From Nitrospira sp. (lineage in GTDB: Bacteria; Nitrospirota; Nitrospiria; Nitrospirales; Nitrospiraceae), in contig VGXC01000028.1 in assembly GCA_016873495.1 (NCBI GenBank), positions 1 through 44,337 on the forward strand: 44,337 nucleotides of DNA, in the 5' to 3' direction. The notes below the pieces were generated by a model, which did not search any database, was not told where the DNA came from, and saw only the letters and a list, made by a program, of their open reading frames with translations. The translations under genes and the position numbers were made by a program. Below, piece by piece: positions 24,433 through 32,075 of this stretch (position 1 is the stretch's first letter; each line of letters begins with the position of its first letter).

Positions 24433-24765
24433 ATGGACACCTACTACCATCCCAAGGACCTGGGCAAGTTCGTCGACATGGGCAAGGGGAACAAGGACCT
24501 CTGGGACAAGTTCATGAGCTACTACAGTGCGGTCTTCGCCGAAGGGGCCCTGACCGAGCGGGAGAAGGCCCTGATCGCGCTCGGCGTCGCCCACGGAGTC
24601 CAGTGCCCCTACTGCATTGACGCCTACACGCAGGCCTGTCTGGAAAAGGGGTCGAGCGTCGAGGAGATGACCGAAGCGGTCCACGTAGCCTGCGCCATAC
24701 GCGGCGGCGCCTCGTTGGTCCACGGCGTCCAGATGCGCAACGTGGTTGAGAAGCTGTCGATGTAG
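24433..24765 (+). CDS. AhpD-like peroxidase-related protein (arsenosugar-associated type)
   Basis: A 110-residue protein of the AhpD/carboxymuconolactone decarboxylase fold. It has the CxxC redox pair with downstream histidine pattern QCPYCIDAYTQAC. The opening MDTYYHPKDLGKFVDMGKG resembles the peroxidase-like proteins annotated with arsenosugar biosynthesis genes; this assignment is from memory of the family and no ArsM or ArsS gene is visible here. Likely a thiol peroxidase partner or disulfide reductant. A GGGAG sequence lies just before the ATG. A methyltransferase follows 68 bases later. Confidence 0.72.
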   Translation: MDTYYHPKDLGKFVDMGKGNKDLWDKFMSYYSAVFAEGALTEREKALIALGVAHGVQCPYCIDAYTQACLEKGSSVEEMTEAVHVACAIRGGASLVHGVQMRNVVEKLSM

Positions 24766-24833
24766 CCGGATACCTTGGTGCAGAACCTTCGAGGTGGGAG
24801 TCGATTTCCCGCTGAATAGAAAAGGGGATATCC

Positions 24834-25466
24834 ATGTCCCTCTCGTTCAGCATAGTCGCTCTTTTCATCGTCGCCACCGTTGTGTGGCTCGTGGCGTCGC
24901 GCCGCCAGTCGTTGCCTTGCCCGGTCTGGTTACGCTGGTGCGTCGAGCTCGACAATCCCTTCGCGAGAAACAACCGCGCAGCGGTCATCCTTGACCATCT
25001 CGATCTTGAGCCAGGCATGACGGTCCTGGATCTTGGCTGCGGTCCCGGCAGGCTCACGGTACCTGCTGCGCAGCGGGTCGGCCCTGCCGGTCGAGTGGTT
25101 TCGGTGGACCTGCAAGCGGGCATGCTCGCCCGAGCGAAGGAAAAGGCTCGCGCGGCTGATCTCTCCAATATCGAGTTCGTCCAGGCCGGAGCCGGCGAAG
25201 GGAAATTAGGTCGTGATCGGTTCGACCGGGCGCTGCTCGTCACGGTTTTGGGTGAGATTCCGGATCGTCCCGGGGCGCTGAAAGAGATTTTTGACGCCCT
25301 GAAACCGGGCGGCATCCTGTCCGTAACCGAAACCCTGTTCGACCCCCATTACCAGAGCCGTCAGACTGTCGCGCGGCTTGCCGCTGAAGTCGGCTTCCGG
25401 GAGCGAGGCTTCTTCGGCAATCGCCTGGCCTTCACCGTGCATTTGGAGAAACCCGTCGGCGGATAA
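24834..25466 (+). CDS. membrane-anchored class I SAM methyltransferase
   Basis: A 210-residue methyltransferase. The first 21 residues form a transmembrane or signal-anchor helix (SLSFSIVALFIVATVVWLVA). The catalytic fold follows with VLDLGCGPGRLTVPAAQ (motif I), VSVDLQAGMLARAKEKA and DALKPGGILSVTETLFDP. UbiE-like; substrate unknown. It does not show the cysteine set of arsenite methyltransferase ArsM, although the preceding gene is of an arsenosugar-associated type. AAGGGG lies upstream. Confidence 0.75.
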   Translation: MSLSFSIVALFIVATVVWLVASRRQSLPCPVWLRWCVELDNPFARNNRAAVILDHLDLEPGMTVLDLGCGPGRLTVPAAQRVGPAGRVVSVDLQAGMLARAKEKARAADLSNIEFVQAGAGEGKLGRDRFDRALLVTVLGEIPDRPGALKEIFDALKPGGILSVTETLFDPHYQSRQTVARLAAEVGFRERGFFGNRLAFTVHLEKPVGG

Positions 25467-25511
25467 CACGCCAATTCATTTGCTCGCCTCGCTCGCAGGG
25501 AGGTCGGGTCT

Positions 25512-25859
25512 CTACCCGACGACGCGAAACGCTTCAAACGCCCGGTCGGCCTTGGCGGCCATGTAAAAATCGCTCTCGGTCAGCCCGTTGATCTTGTGCG
25601 TCCAGAGCTCGACCTTGCACTTGCCCCAGGCCAGCAGCAGGTCCGGATGATGGCCTTCTTCCTCGGCCACCGCGCCCACCTTGTTCACGAAGGCCAGGGC
25701 TTCGGCAAAATCCTTGAACGTGTAGAGGCGCTCAATGTGACCCGCCTGGTTCAGCGACCAGCCCCGCCCCAGTTGCTTCAGCAGGTCTTGAATCCGGCCC
25801 GGCTCCAACGGCGGCACCCCGCCTTTGCACGGCACGCATTTATTGTCCGCTAATCCCAT
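25512..25859 (-). CDS. phhB: 4a-hydroxytetrahydrobiopterin dehydratase (PCD)
   Basis: A 115-residue pterin-4a-carbinolamine dehydratase, which regenerates dihydropterin after aromatic hydroxylation or serves molybdopterin-related pterin chemistry. The family signature is present: TFKDFAEALAFVNKV, EEEGHHPDLLLAWGKCKVELWTH. It begins with a short cysteine-containing N-terminus (CVPCKGG) common to many PCD proteins. It lies 37 bases after the cyclase gene on the same strand. Confidence 0.92.
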   Translation of the reverse strand: MGLADNKCVPCKGGVPPLEPGRIQDLLKQLGRGWSLNQAGHIERLYTFKDFAEALAFVNKVGAVAEEEGHHPDLLLAWGKCKVELWTHKINGLTESDFYMAAKADRAFEAFRVVG

Positions 25860-25896
25860 ATTTCTCTCCTTTCACTTTTTACCTTTCACGTTTCGC

Positions 25897-27732
25897 TCAT
25901 TCCTTGATCCGGCACAGGGTCAACGGCTGGGCGAGCCCGCGCAGCGTCGAGGTCCATTCGGCGACGATGGGCGCCTGGCTCTCCGTCAAGACGTCGCGAA
26001 CCCGCGCGTCGTCCAAATATTCCTTCGCCAGCACCAGGTCGCCACCCAGGCTTTCGCGAAGCACGCGCGAGGCGACGTTCACCGTCCGCCCGAAGTAATC
26101 CAGCAGCCCGTTGGCATTGATGGCGATGGCCGGCCCGTGGTGCAGGCCGAGCTTGACGACCAGGGGAGGCCGGTCCGGCAGCGAGGTGTTAAAGGCCGCA
26201 AGCTCCCGCTGAATCGCCAGGCCACACCGTAATCCGTCCGCGGGTTGATGGAACACCGCCATGACGGCGTCGCCGATCGTCTTGACCACCGCGCCTTGGT
26301 GCCGGGCAATCCGTTCCTTCAGGAAATCGAAGTGCCGCCGGACGTGCCCGTAGGCCGGGGCATCTCCGGACTCCTCGTAGAGGCGCGTGGACTCTTTCAG
26401 GTCGCTGAACAGGATCGTGACGGAATCCACGCCGATCTCCACGCCCGGCGCAAGCACCTCAGAGCCGAAGAGGTCGCGGAATTCCTGGAGCGCGGCCACT
26501 TTGGCCGCGCTGACGGCCAAGTCATCCCGCCGGAGACGCTCCAGGACGACCCCGATGGTCCGTTGCGTGTCGTTCTTCCAGGCCAGCGAGAACCGCCCCG
26601 GTTGAAACGACCGATCGGCCTCCTCCCAGCCCTGCTCGCGATAGAACACCGGCCGAGAGTCGCCTCCAGCCTGGCGGCCCGGCACCAGCAGCAGGGACTC
26701 GTTGCTTCGGAGCGTCCTGATCCGATAGGCCTCATCATCAAGCATAGCTGTGCACTCACGTGTATCGCCAGGGCGCAGCAGGTGCTGGACGAGGATATGC
26801 GGGGCACTGTAGGGCCCGCCAAAACAGTAGACCCTCTCCTCCGCCGAGCGGATCGCCGAATGGACCCGGAAGCGCAGCTCTACATACCGATCTAGATTCG
26901 CATCGTAATTGATCCCGCAGGTATCGCAATGGAACTGCTTGTCCACGCCGGACAGCGTCTCCGCTTCGCCTTTCGGGATCCGGCAATTGGGGCACATGAG
27001 CTGCCACTGGAGGCTGAGCAGGCCGACCCGCGTGGCGTGCAGGAAGACGCGCAACGTTTCGTGGGGATCGGTCCGCCACCTGGCGGCCAAGGCATAGGGC
27101 TGCATGCGGATGACTTCCTCTTCGCCTGCCTCGTCCAAGTGGCGCAGCAGACAGCCGACGATCCCCCGATCCAACGACGTGACTTGCTCCAGCCGGCGGG
27201 CACATTGCCGGAGTGTCGTCCAATCGGCTTGGTTCACGCGGGCCGACATCAACGCCTTGGGGGCGACGGAAGGACCGGCATGGGAGGGCCGGAGCCGGGC
27301 GATGGCCTTGGCACAATAGGCCCTGGCCTTCTTCATGGTGTCGCGGCCCACCAGGGGGATGGCCAGTTTGCCGAGCACGTTGCGCGGCGTGAGCTCCGCG
27401 AACATCCGCACCCGGCAGCCGCTCCCGGCCGGCTCGATTTCCACGCCCCCGCGGAAGCGAGCGAGCGGGCCCTTCGTGTAGTCCCGCTGGACGGAATAGT
27501 TCGAACCCCTGATCCACTCGAAGGGGTACTCGACCCAACTTAAGGGGAGCAGTCCGTACAGGCGGGCTTGCACCGGCCGGCCGATGTCTTCGTCTTCAAA
27601 GGAACTGACCTGCACGGAGGGAAGTCCCGCATCGCGATTGAGCCGGTCCGTATGGCCGAGGACTTCCCAGACCAGTGACGCAGGCGCGTCCACGATCCAT
27701 TCCTGCTCGACGCGCTGCGGCTGAAAGGGCAT
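25897..27732 (-). CDS. SRPBCC - zinc-knuckle - class III nucleotide cyclase
   Basis: A 611-residue multidomain protein. Residues 1-150 look like an SRPBCC (START-like) ligand-binding domain (VDAPASLVWEVLGHTDRLNRD). A middle region of the DUF5939 type includes a four-cysteine knuckle (CPNC at about 247, CDTC at about 268). The C-terminal class III adenylate/guanylate cyclase domain (about 425-611) keeps both metal aspartates (ILFSDLKEST, KTIGDAVMAVF) and the DYFGRTVNVASR segment with the catalytic Asn and Arg, so it should be active. No membrane segment is seen. The ATG lies 3 bases after the ParB-like stop codon, showing coupling. Inference: a cytosolic cyclase gated by a hydrophobic ligand. 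Confidence 0.85.
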   Translation of the reverse strand: MPFQPQRVEQEWIVDAPASLVWEVLGHTDRLNRDAGLPSVQVSSFEDEDIGRPVQARLYGLLPLSWVEYPFEWIRGSNYSVQRDYTKGPLARFRGGVEIEPAGSGCRVRMFAELTPRNVLGKLAIPLVGRDTMKKARAYCAKAIARLRPSHAGPSVAPKALMSARVNQADWTTLRQCARRLEQVTSLDRGIVGCLLRHLDEAGEEEVIRMQPYALAARWRTDPHETLRVFLHATRVGLLSLQWQLMCPNCRIPKGEAETLSGVDKQFHCDTCGINYDANLDRYVELRFRVHSAIRSAEERVYCFGGPYSAPHILVQHLLRPGDTRECTAMLDDEAYRIRTLRSNESLLLVPGRQAGGDSRPVFYREQGWEEADRSFQPGRFSLAWKNDTQRTIGVVLERLRRDDLAVSAAKVAALQEFRDLFGSEVLAPGVEIGVDSVTILFSDLKESTRLYEESGDAPAYGHVRRHFDFLKERIARHQGAVVKTIGDAVMAVFHQPADGLRCGLAIQRELAAFNTSLPDRPPLVVKLGLHHGPAIAINANGLLDYFGRTVNVASRVLRESLGGDLVLAKEYLDDARVRDVLTESQAPIVAEWTSTLRGLAQPLTLCRIKE

Positions 27733-27735
27733 GAT

Positions 27736-28743
27736 CTACTCGTCGTCGGGAGCGCCGCCAGACCTAGCGAGGTCGTCCATCTTGATTTTTTCGGGATTGA
27801 ACTTGCTGGCGGCCTTCGTCATCCGGTCCAACGCGTCGTCGAAGGACAGGGGCTCCGCCTCTTTCGGACGGAACCGCACCGGGTTGATCCGCGCCACCAC
27901 GAAACTTTTCAGGTAGGGACTCGTCAGGCCCTTGGCCTTCAAGGCCTCGACTTGCCGGATCACGACATCGTCCAAGGTCAGCAAGCCCGTGGCCCGTTCC
28001 TGCCGGACTGTAAGCGCCGCGTGCAGCGGCTTTTTCAAGAAGGCCTCCACGCGCTTCAGCACCGGCTGATAAGCGCCGCCGCTGAAGCGGGGCCGCTGTT
28101 CGTAACAGAGCCCCAACGTGATGAAGGACGGCTCTTCGAACTCCAGCGCGTAGGTCTCTTCCGTCGCGCCATCCAGCCGGGCCAGTTCCTTGTACATGCG
28201 GATCACTTCCAGGGCCTTCTCTCGAAGATTGTGGGCCTTCTCGGTGTTCAGCGCCAGAATCTGATAGGCTGCCGCGGCCTCCGGTACGACGATGGCGGTG
28301 ATACTCTTGGCGCCCAGGGTGATCATGGCGGAGAGCCGATGGTGGCCGTTGGGCGTCCAGTACCTCACGTCCCCCTCCGCCCCTGCCTTGGCCCGCACCG
28401 CGATGATCGGGTCCAAAAAACGGCCGAGCTTGCCGATCACCCCTTCGAGTTTACGCACGTGGGTATCGGACAGATTTCTCTGATAGGGAGTCGGGGCCAC
28501 TTGTTCGATCGGTAGGGCTGCCAGGATCACCCAGCGACCGCCGTACGGCTCGCGATAGAGGGCCAGGACTCGGCCTCCGTCTTCGTCGATCGTCCGGTGC
28601 AACGCCGCCACCTCGCCCGGCGGGGCCGCGGCTTGCAGCTCCGTCGCGGCAAGCCCGGTGGAAGCCCCAGCCGGTTTCCTGCGGCGTCGGGGGGCCCCGG
28701 CGGTCGCTGCCTTCCTGGGTTTCCTGGACTTATTCTCCGCCAT
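27736..28743 (-). CDS. ParB/sulfiredoxin-like domain protein
   Basis: A 335-residue protein. It has a basic disordered start (residues 1-35, Lys/Arg/Pro-rich), then a ParB/Srx-like domain: QVAPTPYQRNLSDTHVRKLE (about 81-100), FLDPIIAVR and the catalytic-type box NGHHRLSAM (about 132-140), where classical ParB has GERR. The region after 160 is helical and unfamiliar. No parA gene is near, so a role in chromosome partition is unlikely. ParB-like domains can act as CTP-dependent clamps, nucleases or kinases; which applies is unknown. It is directly followed by the cyclase gene. Confidence 0.75.
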   Translation of the reverse strand: MAENKSRKPRKAATAGAPRRRRKPAGASTGLAATELQAAAPPGEVAALHRTIDEDGGRVLALYREPYGGRWVILAALPIEQVAPTPYQRNLSDTHVRKLEGVIGKLGRFLDPIIAVRAKAGAEGDVRYWTPNGHHRLSAMITLGAKSITAIVVPEAAAAYQILALNTEKAHNLREKALEVIRMYKELARLDGATEETYALEFEEPSFITLGLCYEQRPRFSGGAYQPVLKRVEAFLKKPLHAALTVRQERATGLLTLDDVVIRQVEALKAKGLTSPYLKSFVVARINPVRFRPKEAEPLSFDDALDRMTKAASKFNPEKIKMDDLARSGGAPDDE

Positions 28744-28815
28744 GACGTGGTATGGTAGGGGAGTCGGTCGACAAAAGAAAGCCCCGCGTCACTCCCAACG
28801 AAAGGCACCAGGCTA

Positions 28816-29484
28816 ATGCTCCGAATCGGACATAGAGGCGCAGCCGGCTATGCGCCGGAAAATACGCTGTCGTCCATCAAGAAGGCCGTGACGCTCAAGG
28901 TGGATTTTGTGGAGTTGGATATCCAGGCCACAAAAGACCGTCAGTTGGTGATCTTCCATGATCGCCGTGTGGACCGCCTCACGATCGGCAAGGGCGTCGT
29001 GGCGGACTTGAACCTGACCGACCTGCGACGATTGACGCTCCCCGGCGGTCACGCCATCCCGACGCTCGAGGAAGGGCTGAAAGCGGCGGAGGGCAAGGTC
29101 GGAGTGATGCTGGAGTTGAAGGTCCCCGGCCTGATGGAGCTGACCCTGGACACCCTCACGCGAAGCGGGTTTTCCAGCCCTGTGATCGTCGCGTCGTTCT
29201 TCCACGACGAGTTGCTGCACCTGCGGCGGCTACAGCCGAAGGCCCAGACGCTTGCGCTGCTTGTCGGGAACCCGATCACGCCCGCCGGGTTTGCACTCGA
29301 GGCCAAGGCCACCCACGTCGGCATCGCGTTCGACACGCTCGGCAAGGCCTACGTGGACGCCCTCCACTCAGCCGGGCTTCAGGTCTTCGCCTTTACCGTC
29401 AACGACCCAGCCGACATCCAGCGGATCGCGGCCCTCGGCGTGGACGGGATCATTTCGGATTTCCCGGATCGGATCCAGAAGTAG
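28816..29484 (+). CDS. glycerophosphodiester phosphodiesterase
   Basis: A 222-residue GDPD of the TIM-barrel family, splitting glycerophosphodiesters into glycerol-3-phosphate and an alcohol. Catalytic residues are visible: His6-Arg7 (GHRG), Glu33 and Asp35 (VELDIQATKD), and His48 (IFHD). The C-terminal VFAFTVNDPADIQRIAALGVDGIISDFPD motif is typical. No signal peptide, so cytoplasmic. Its last 35 bases overlap the end of the convergent BON lipoprotein gene. Confidence 0.92.
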   Translation: MLRIGHRGAAGYAPENTLSSIKKAVTLKVDFVELDIQATKDRQLVIFHDRRVDRLTIGKGVVADLNLTDLRRLTLPGGHAIPTLEEGLKAAEGKVGVMLELKVPGLMELTLDTLTRSGFSSPVIVASFFHDELLHLRRLQPKAQTLALLVGNPITPAGFALEAKATHVGIAFDTLGKAYVDALHSAGLQVFAFTVNDPADIQRIAALGVDGIISDFPDRIQK

Positions 29485-30181
29485 CAGGTCCTCCGTTCCT
29501 GGTCTGCGGCTGAAGCGACGAGGCGGCCGGTGTGCCCGACTTGGTGTCGTCCTTGGGCTCGTCCGGAGGAGGCGCTGGTGGCTTGATCCGGATGTGGGTG
29601 ATGAGACGCTCGACCTCGGTGATGCCGCGGACCTTGTCGTAGACCGCGTCGTATTCCTCCTCCGTCTGCGCGATGCCGAAGAGATAGACGGTCCCGTTGG
29701 TCGCCCGCCAGCGGTAGTTCGGGTACCGGAAGCCGGCGCCGGACATGACGGCGAACTTCACCTTGAGCTCGATCCCCGTATCCCGCACCGATTCGCGCAT
29801 GCCGAAATCTTCCGTGATGTGCAGCTCGTTATAGACCTGGTGGACCCCTTCGACCTTCTTCACCAGCGCTTCGGCTGTCTGATCGTCCCCCGCCGTCTTC
29901 ACCGCCCCCGTCATCAGGACGTCGCCCTGGTACACGTCCACGCTCACCGCCATGAACAGGTCTTTTCCTTCGCCGGCCAGAGTCCGCAGGATAGCGCTCT
30001 TCACCTTGAAGTCGTCGCCCATTTCCCCCAGCGTCCGTTCGTCCACGGCCATTTCTGTCGCCGTAGACGCGACCGAAAACGGTGCGGTGTAGGGGTTGGG
30101 CATGATGAAGCTGCAGCCGGCCAGGAGAGCGGCGGCCAAAAGAAGGACCGGACGAAGGGTGGAGGCCATGAAGGGAAGCAT
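29450..30181 (-). CDS. lipoprotein with two BON domains
   Basis: A protein of about 243 residues with a signal peptide and lipobox LLAGC (Cys about 23) and two BON domains (about 45-115 and 120-190), ending in a Pro/Gln/Gly-rich tail. BON lipoproteins of the OsmY/DolP type bind lipids and help envelope integrity. The start is uncertain: ATG at 30181 or 30169, neither with a ribosome binding site. An intrinsic-terminator-like hairpin with a T-rich tract lies only about 10 bases upstream of 30181, which is unusual and may mean attenuation. Confidence 0.8.
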   Translation of the reverse strand: MLPFMASTLRPVLLLAAALLAGCSFIMPNPYTAPFSVASTATEMAVDERTLGEMGDDFKVKSAILRTLAGEGKDLFMAVSVDVYQGDVLMTGAVKTAGDDQTAEALVKKVEGVHQVYNELHITEDFGMRESVRDTGIELKVKFAVMSGAGFRYPNYRWRATNGTVYLFGIAQTEEEYDAVYDKVRGITEVERLITHIRIKPPAPPPDEPKDDTKSGTPAASSLQPQTRNGGPATSGSDPGNPK

Positions 30182-30190
30182 AGGAGGAGG

Positions 30191-30232
30191 AAAGAAAAAA
30201 AGAAAGCCCCCGAGCCATTGGAAGCCGGGGGC
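30191..30232 (-). terminator. rho-independent terminator (minus strand), possible attenuator
   Basis: On the minus strand GCCCCCG and CGGGGGC (7-bp arms, 30232-30226 and 30212-30206) enclose 13 bases and are followed by TTTCTTTTTTTCTTT (30205-30191). It would end transcripts arriving from ssrA, yet it sits just before the BON lipoprotein start codon. Confidence 0.75.
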
Positions 30233-30247
30233 CTGGAGGGGTCTCTC

Positions 30248-30285
30248 CGGCGCCTCAGACTCGATCAACCGATAAAGAGGCGCCG
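30248..30285 (-). promoter_or_regulatory. leader stem-loop upstream of the terminator
   Basis: CGGCGCCTC (30248-30256) and GAGGCGCCG (30277-30285) form a perfect 9-bp stem with a 20-base loop. It lies 16 bases before the terminator hairpin on the minus strand, as in two-hairpin leaders. Confidence 0.45.
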
Positions 30286-30346
30286 ATTCAATAGAAGGTT
30301 GATAGGTACGTCGCGCCGTGTGACCCCTTATTCATGGGCCAGGAGT

Positions 30347-30684
30347 GAAGCCGAACACTGGTGGGGAAAAACCTCCCCGGTCGCATTTGATCGAAGCGAC
30401 CGGCTCAAACGAAGTTTGGTATGTAAGGCTGGCGCGTCATTGCCCGGCGGCACACAAACCGGGCATGTTCTCTCGCGCCAAGGAAAGGTGAAGCACGTCG
30501 CGTTAGCGACACCTTTTCATGGGCCGGGCAAATCATGGCCCATTGGTAGGGTTAGCGCGCCACTGCCCGCTGGCCAAGCGACCGGGTATCTTCGGTCGCG
30601 CTAAGACCCGAAGCGAGGCGGAATAGAGTCCAAAAACACTGGTGGGTTTTATCCGGCCGCCAGGAACAATAGATGGGCGGCCGG
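30347..30684. repeat. hairpin-dense non-coding array next to ssrA
   Basis: Six inverted repeats in 340 bases with no gene. Stem 1: CCGGTCGC 30377 / GCGACCGG 30396. Stem 2: TGGCGCG 30430 / CGCGCCA 30474 with inner GCCCGG / CCGGGC. Stem 3: AAAGGT 30484 / ACCTTT 30511 with inner GTCGC-GTTA-GCGAC. Stem 4: ATGGGCC 30519 / GGCCCAT 30537. Stem 5: TTAGCGCG 30552 / CGCGCTAA 30597 with inner GCCCG / CGGGT. Stem 6: CCGGCCGCC 30653 / GGCGGCCGG 30676. Stems 2 and 5 align as repeats with covarying arms; stems 1 and 6 each follow an identical AACACTGGTGGG (30354, 30635). It could be structured RNA processed from the ssrA transcript, or a repeat array at an integration site. Confidence 0.7.
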
Positions 30685-30702
30685 CACACGCCAAGCGAGG
30701 GA

Positions 30703-31053
30703 TGGTGGAGGTGGCGGGAATTGAACCCGCGTCCGAAGACCGTCAGCACAACGGATCTACGTGTGTAGCCGATCGTTTTGGTTTCGCAACCGCCCACGCC
30801 CACCGGCAGGCTTAGAACGGCCGCTAGCCCAGTATTGTCTCGTCCTCAGCCGCTGAGCACCAGCTTTGGACCAGCCCGCTGCATCGCGCCCCTTCCACCC
30901 CCGCGGGCCTCAGGCGGAGGGACGTCGCGGTCAGTTAAGCCGCGAGTGCCAGTTCTTGGTTGGCAGTTGCTAGTTTCCCGGAGGTTTAACGAGACCCCGA
31001 GAGCTCGACACGCACCGCTGGCCTCTGAATCCCCGTCGAAGCCAATCACCCCC
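30703..31053 (-). ncRNA. ssrA: transfer-messenger RNA
   Basis: On the minus strand the RNA begins GGGGGTGATTGGCTTCGACG and ends with the T-arm GGGTTCAATTCCCGCC, acceptor strand CACCTCC and an encoded ACCA. The 7-bp acceptor stem GGGGGTG / CACCTCC closes with one G-U pair. Length is about 351 bases, normal for tmRNA. The tag reading frame ends with codons for AACCAAGAACTGGCACTC followed by GCGGCTTAA, giving ...NQELALAA; the resume codon is either GCC (tag ANQELALAA) or GCA two codons earlier (ATANQELALAA). Together with SmpB, encoded 1.4 kb away on the same strand, it rescues stalled ribosomes and tags the nascent protein for proteolysis. Confidence 0.95.
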
Positions 31054-31169
31054 CTTTCATAGACTGGCTTCACTATACCCGACGAATGCCCCGCCGACAA
31101 CTAGAGAGCCTGCTTCAGACTCCAGGGTGTGGGCAGCGACGCCTGCTTGTGTTATCCTTACAACCCGGC

Positions 31170-31886
31170 ATGCAGACCATCCCCCACGATATCGCTGCAG
31201 GCTTTTTCCTCCTCCCGCTGGCCGTACTCGCTGCCCTGGCGGTCCTTCTGATCAGAAGCTTCCGCCAGCTCCGCTGGGTGGTCGCCATCATGGTCGCCTG
31301 GACGGCCCTCACCGCCGCGCTGGCCGCTTCTGGGACCCTGGCCGACTTTGAGACCGGGCATCCACGCATTCCGATCCTGGTGCTGACCCAACTGGTGTTC
31401 GTGGTTTGGCTGGCCTGGTTTTCTCGCTGGAGCGGAGACCTGGCGCAGATTCCGCAGCTGTACCTGGTCGGCCTCCAATGCTTTCGGATTCCCGTCGAAC
31501 TGATGCTGGCGGAACTGGCGGCGCGGAACCTGCTGGCGGTCGAGATGACCTTTCACGGAAAGAACTTCGACATTCTGACCGGGATCACGGCCGTCATCCT
31601 GGCGATCTGGGTACGCCGGGACGGCGAAGAGTGCATGCGACATGTCCTCATTGTGTGGAACCTGATGGGCCTGTCATTCGTGACCGCCGTGCTGGCGCAC
31701 GGCCTGCTCTCGATACCCTACCCGTTCCAGCTCTTGCACCTGTCGATCCCCACGTTCGTGATCGCCTCGTTCCCCGTCGTCTGGCTCCCGACGGTGCTTG
31801 TCCCTGTCGCCTATCTCCTGCACTTTGTCTCGCTGAAACGCTGCCTCGCGGAACGGACCGGCGCCTCCGAGGGCGTCTCGGGCTAG
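31170..31886 (+). CDS. polytopic membrane protein of unknown function
   Basis: A 238-residue, very hydrophobic protein with about seven predicted membrane segments (for example GFFLLPLAVLAALAVLLI, VVAIMVAWTALTAALAASG, ILVLTQLVFVVWLAWF, and FVIASFPVVWLPTVLVPVA). A conserved-looking loop FRIPVELMLAELAARN connects the middle segments. No Shine-Dalgarno sequence is visible before the ATG at 31170, which is placed at the first methionine that gives a sensible first helix. No family recognised. A palindromic repeat lies 50 bases after its stop. Confidence 0.65.
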   Translation: MQTIPHDIAAGFFLLPLAVLAALAVLLIRSFRQLRWVVAIMVAWTALTAALAASGTLADFETGHPRIPILVLTQLVFVVWLAWFSRWSGDLAQIPQLYLVGLQCFRIPVELMLAELAARNLLAVEMTFHGKNFDILTGITAVILAIWVRRDGEECMRHVLIVWNLMGLSFVTAVLAHGLLSIPYPFQLLHLSIPTFVIASFPVVWLPTVLVPVAYLLHFVSLKRCLAERTGASEGVSG

Positions 31887-31938
31887 CAGCCTCTGACAGT
31901 CGACGTTTGTGGGTGCCTCGGACGACCGAAACCGCCTT

Positions 31939-32073
31939 ACAGGGTGCTCAAAAAGACTGTGCGCGTATCTCGTGAAGCGTATCTCGTCGTTCGTACGAGG
32001 ACTCTTATTATCGCTTCACGCATTCACGAGCGACGCTTCACCGAAGCGCTGGCGGCTGTTTTCAACACCCTGT
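31939..32073. repeat. 135-bp palindromic MITE-like element
   Basis: Ends are imperfect inverted repeats: ACAGGGTGCTCAAAAAG at the left and TTTTCAACACCCTGT at the right (about 13 of 16 paired). Inside is a second inverted repeat, CGTGAAGCG (31971-31979) and CGCTTCACG (32012-32020), with CTCGT / ACGAG in the loop. It fills the gap between the membrane protein gene and the lipoprotein gene and ends 2 bases from the latter's stop codon. No coding capacity. Could move by a transposase in trans; could also act as a bidirectional terminator. Confidence 0.7.
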
Positions 32074-32075
32074 TA

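Noticed and set aside
24433-25466. Arsenosugar biosynthesis operon
   Set aside because: Only one protein resembles an associated family; neither the arsenite methyltransferase cysteines nor a radical SAM ArsS gene is seen.
27736-28743. Chromosome partition ParB
   Set aside because: No ParA, no GERR box and an unrelated C-terminal half; a ParB-like domain only.
30429-30606. Integron attC-like sites
   Set aside because: Arms have GTTAG on the left and CTAAG on the right, the opposite of the RYYYAAC...GTTRRRY layout of attC, and there are no cassettes or integrase.
30300-30700. CRISPR array or RNase P RNA in the hairpin region
   Set aside because: Repeats are few, unequal and palindromic with no regular spacers, and the conserved RNase P core segments are absent.
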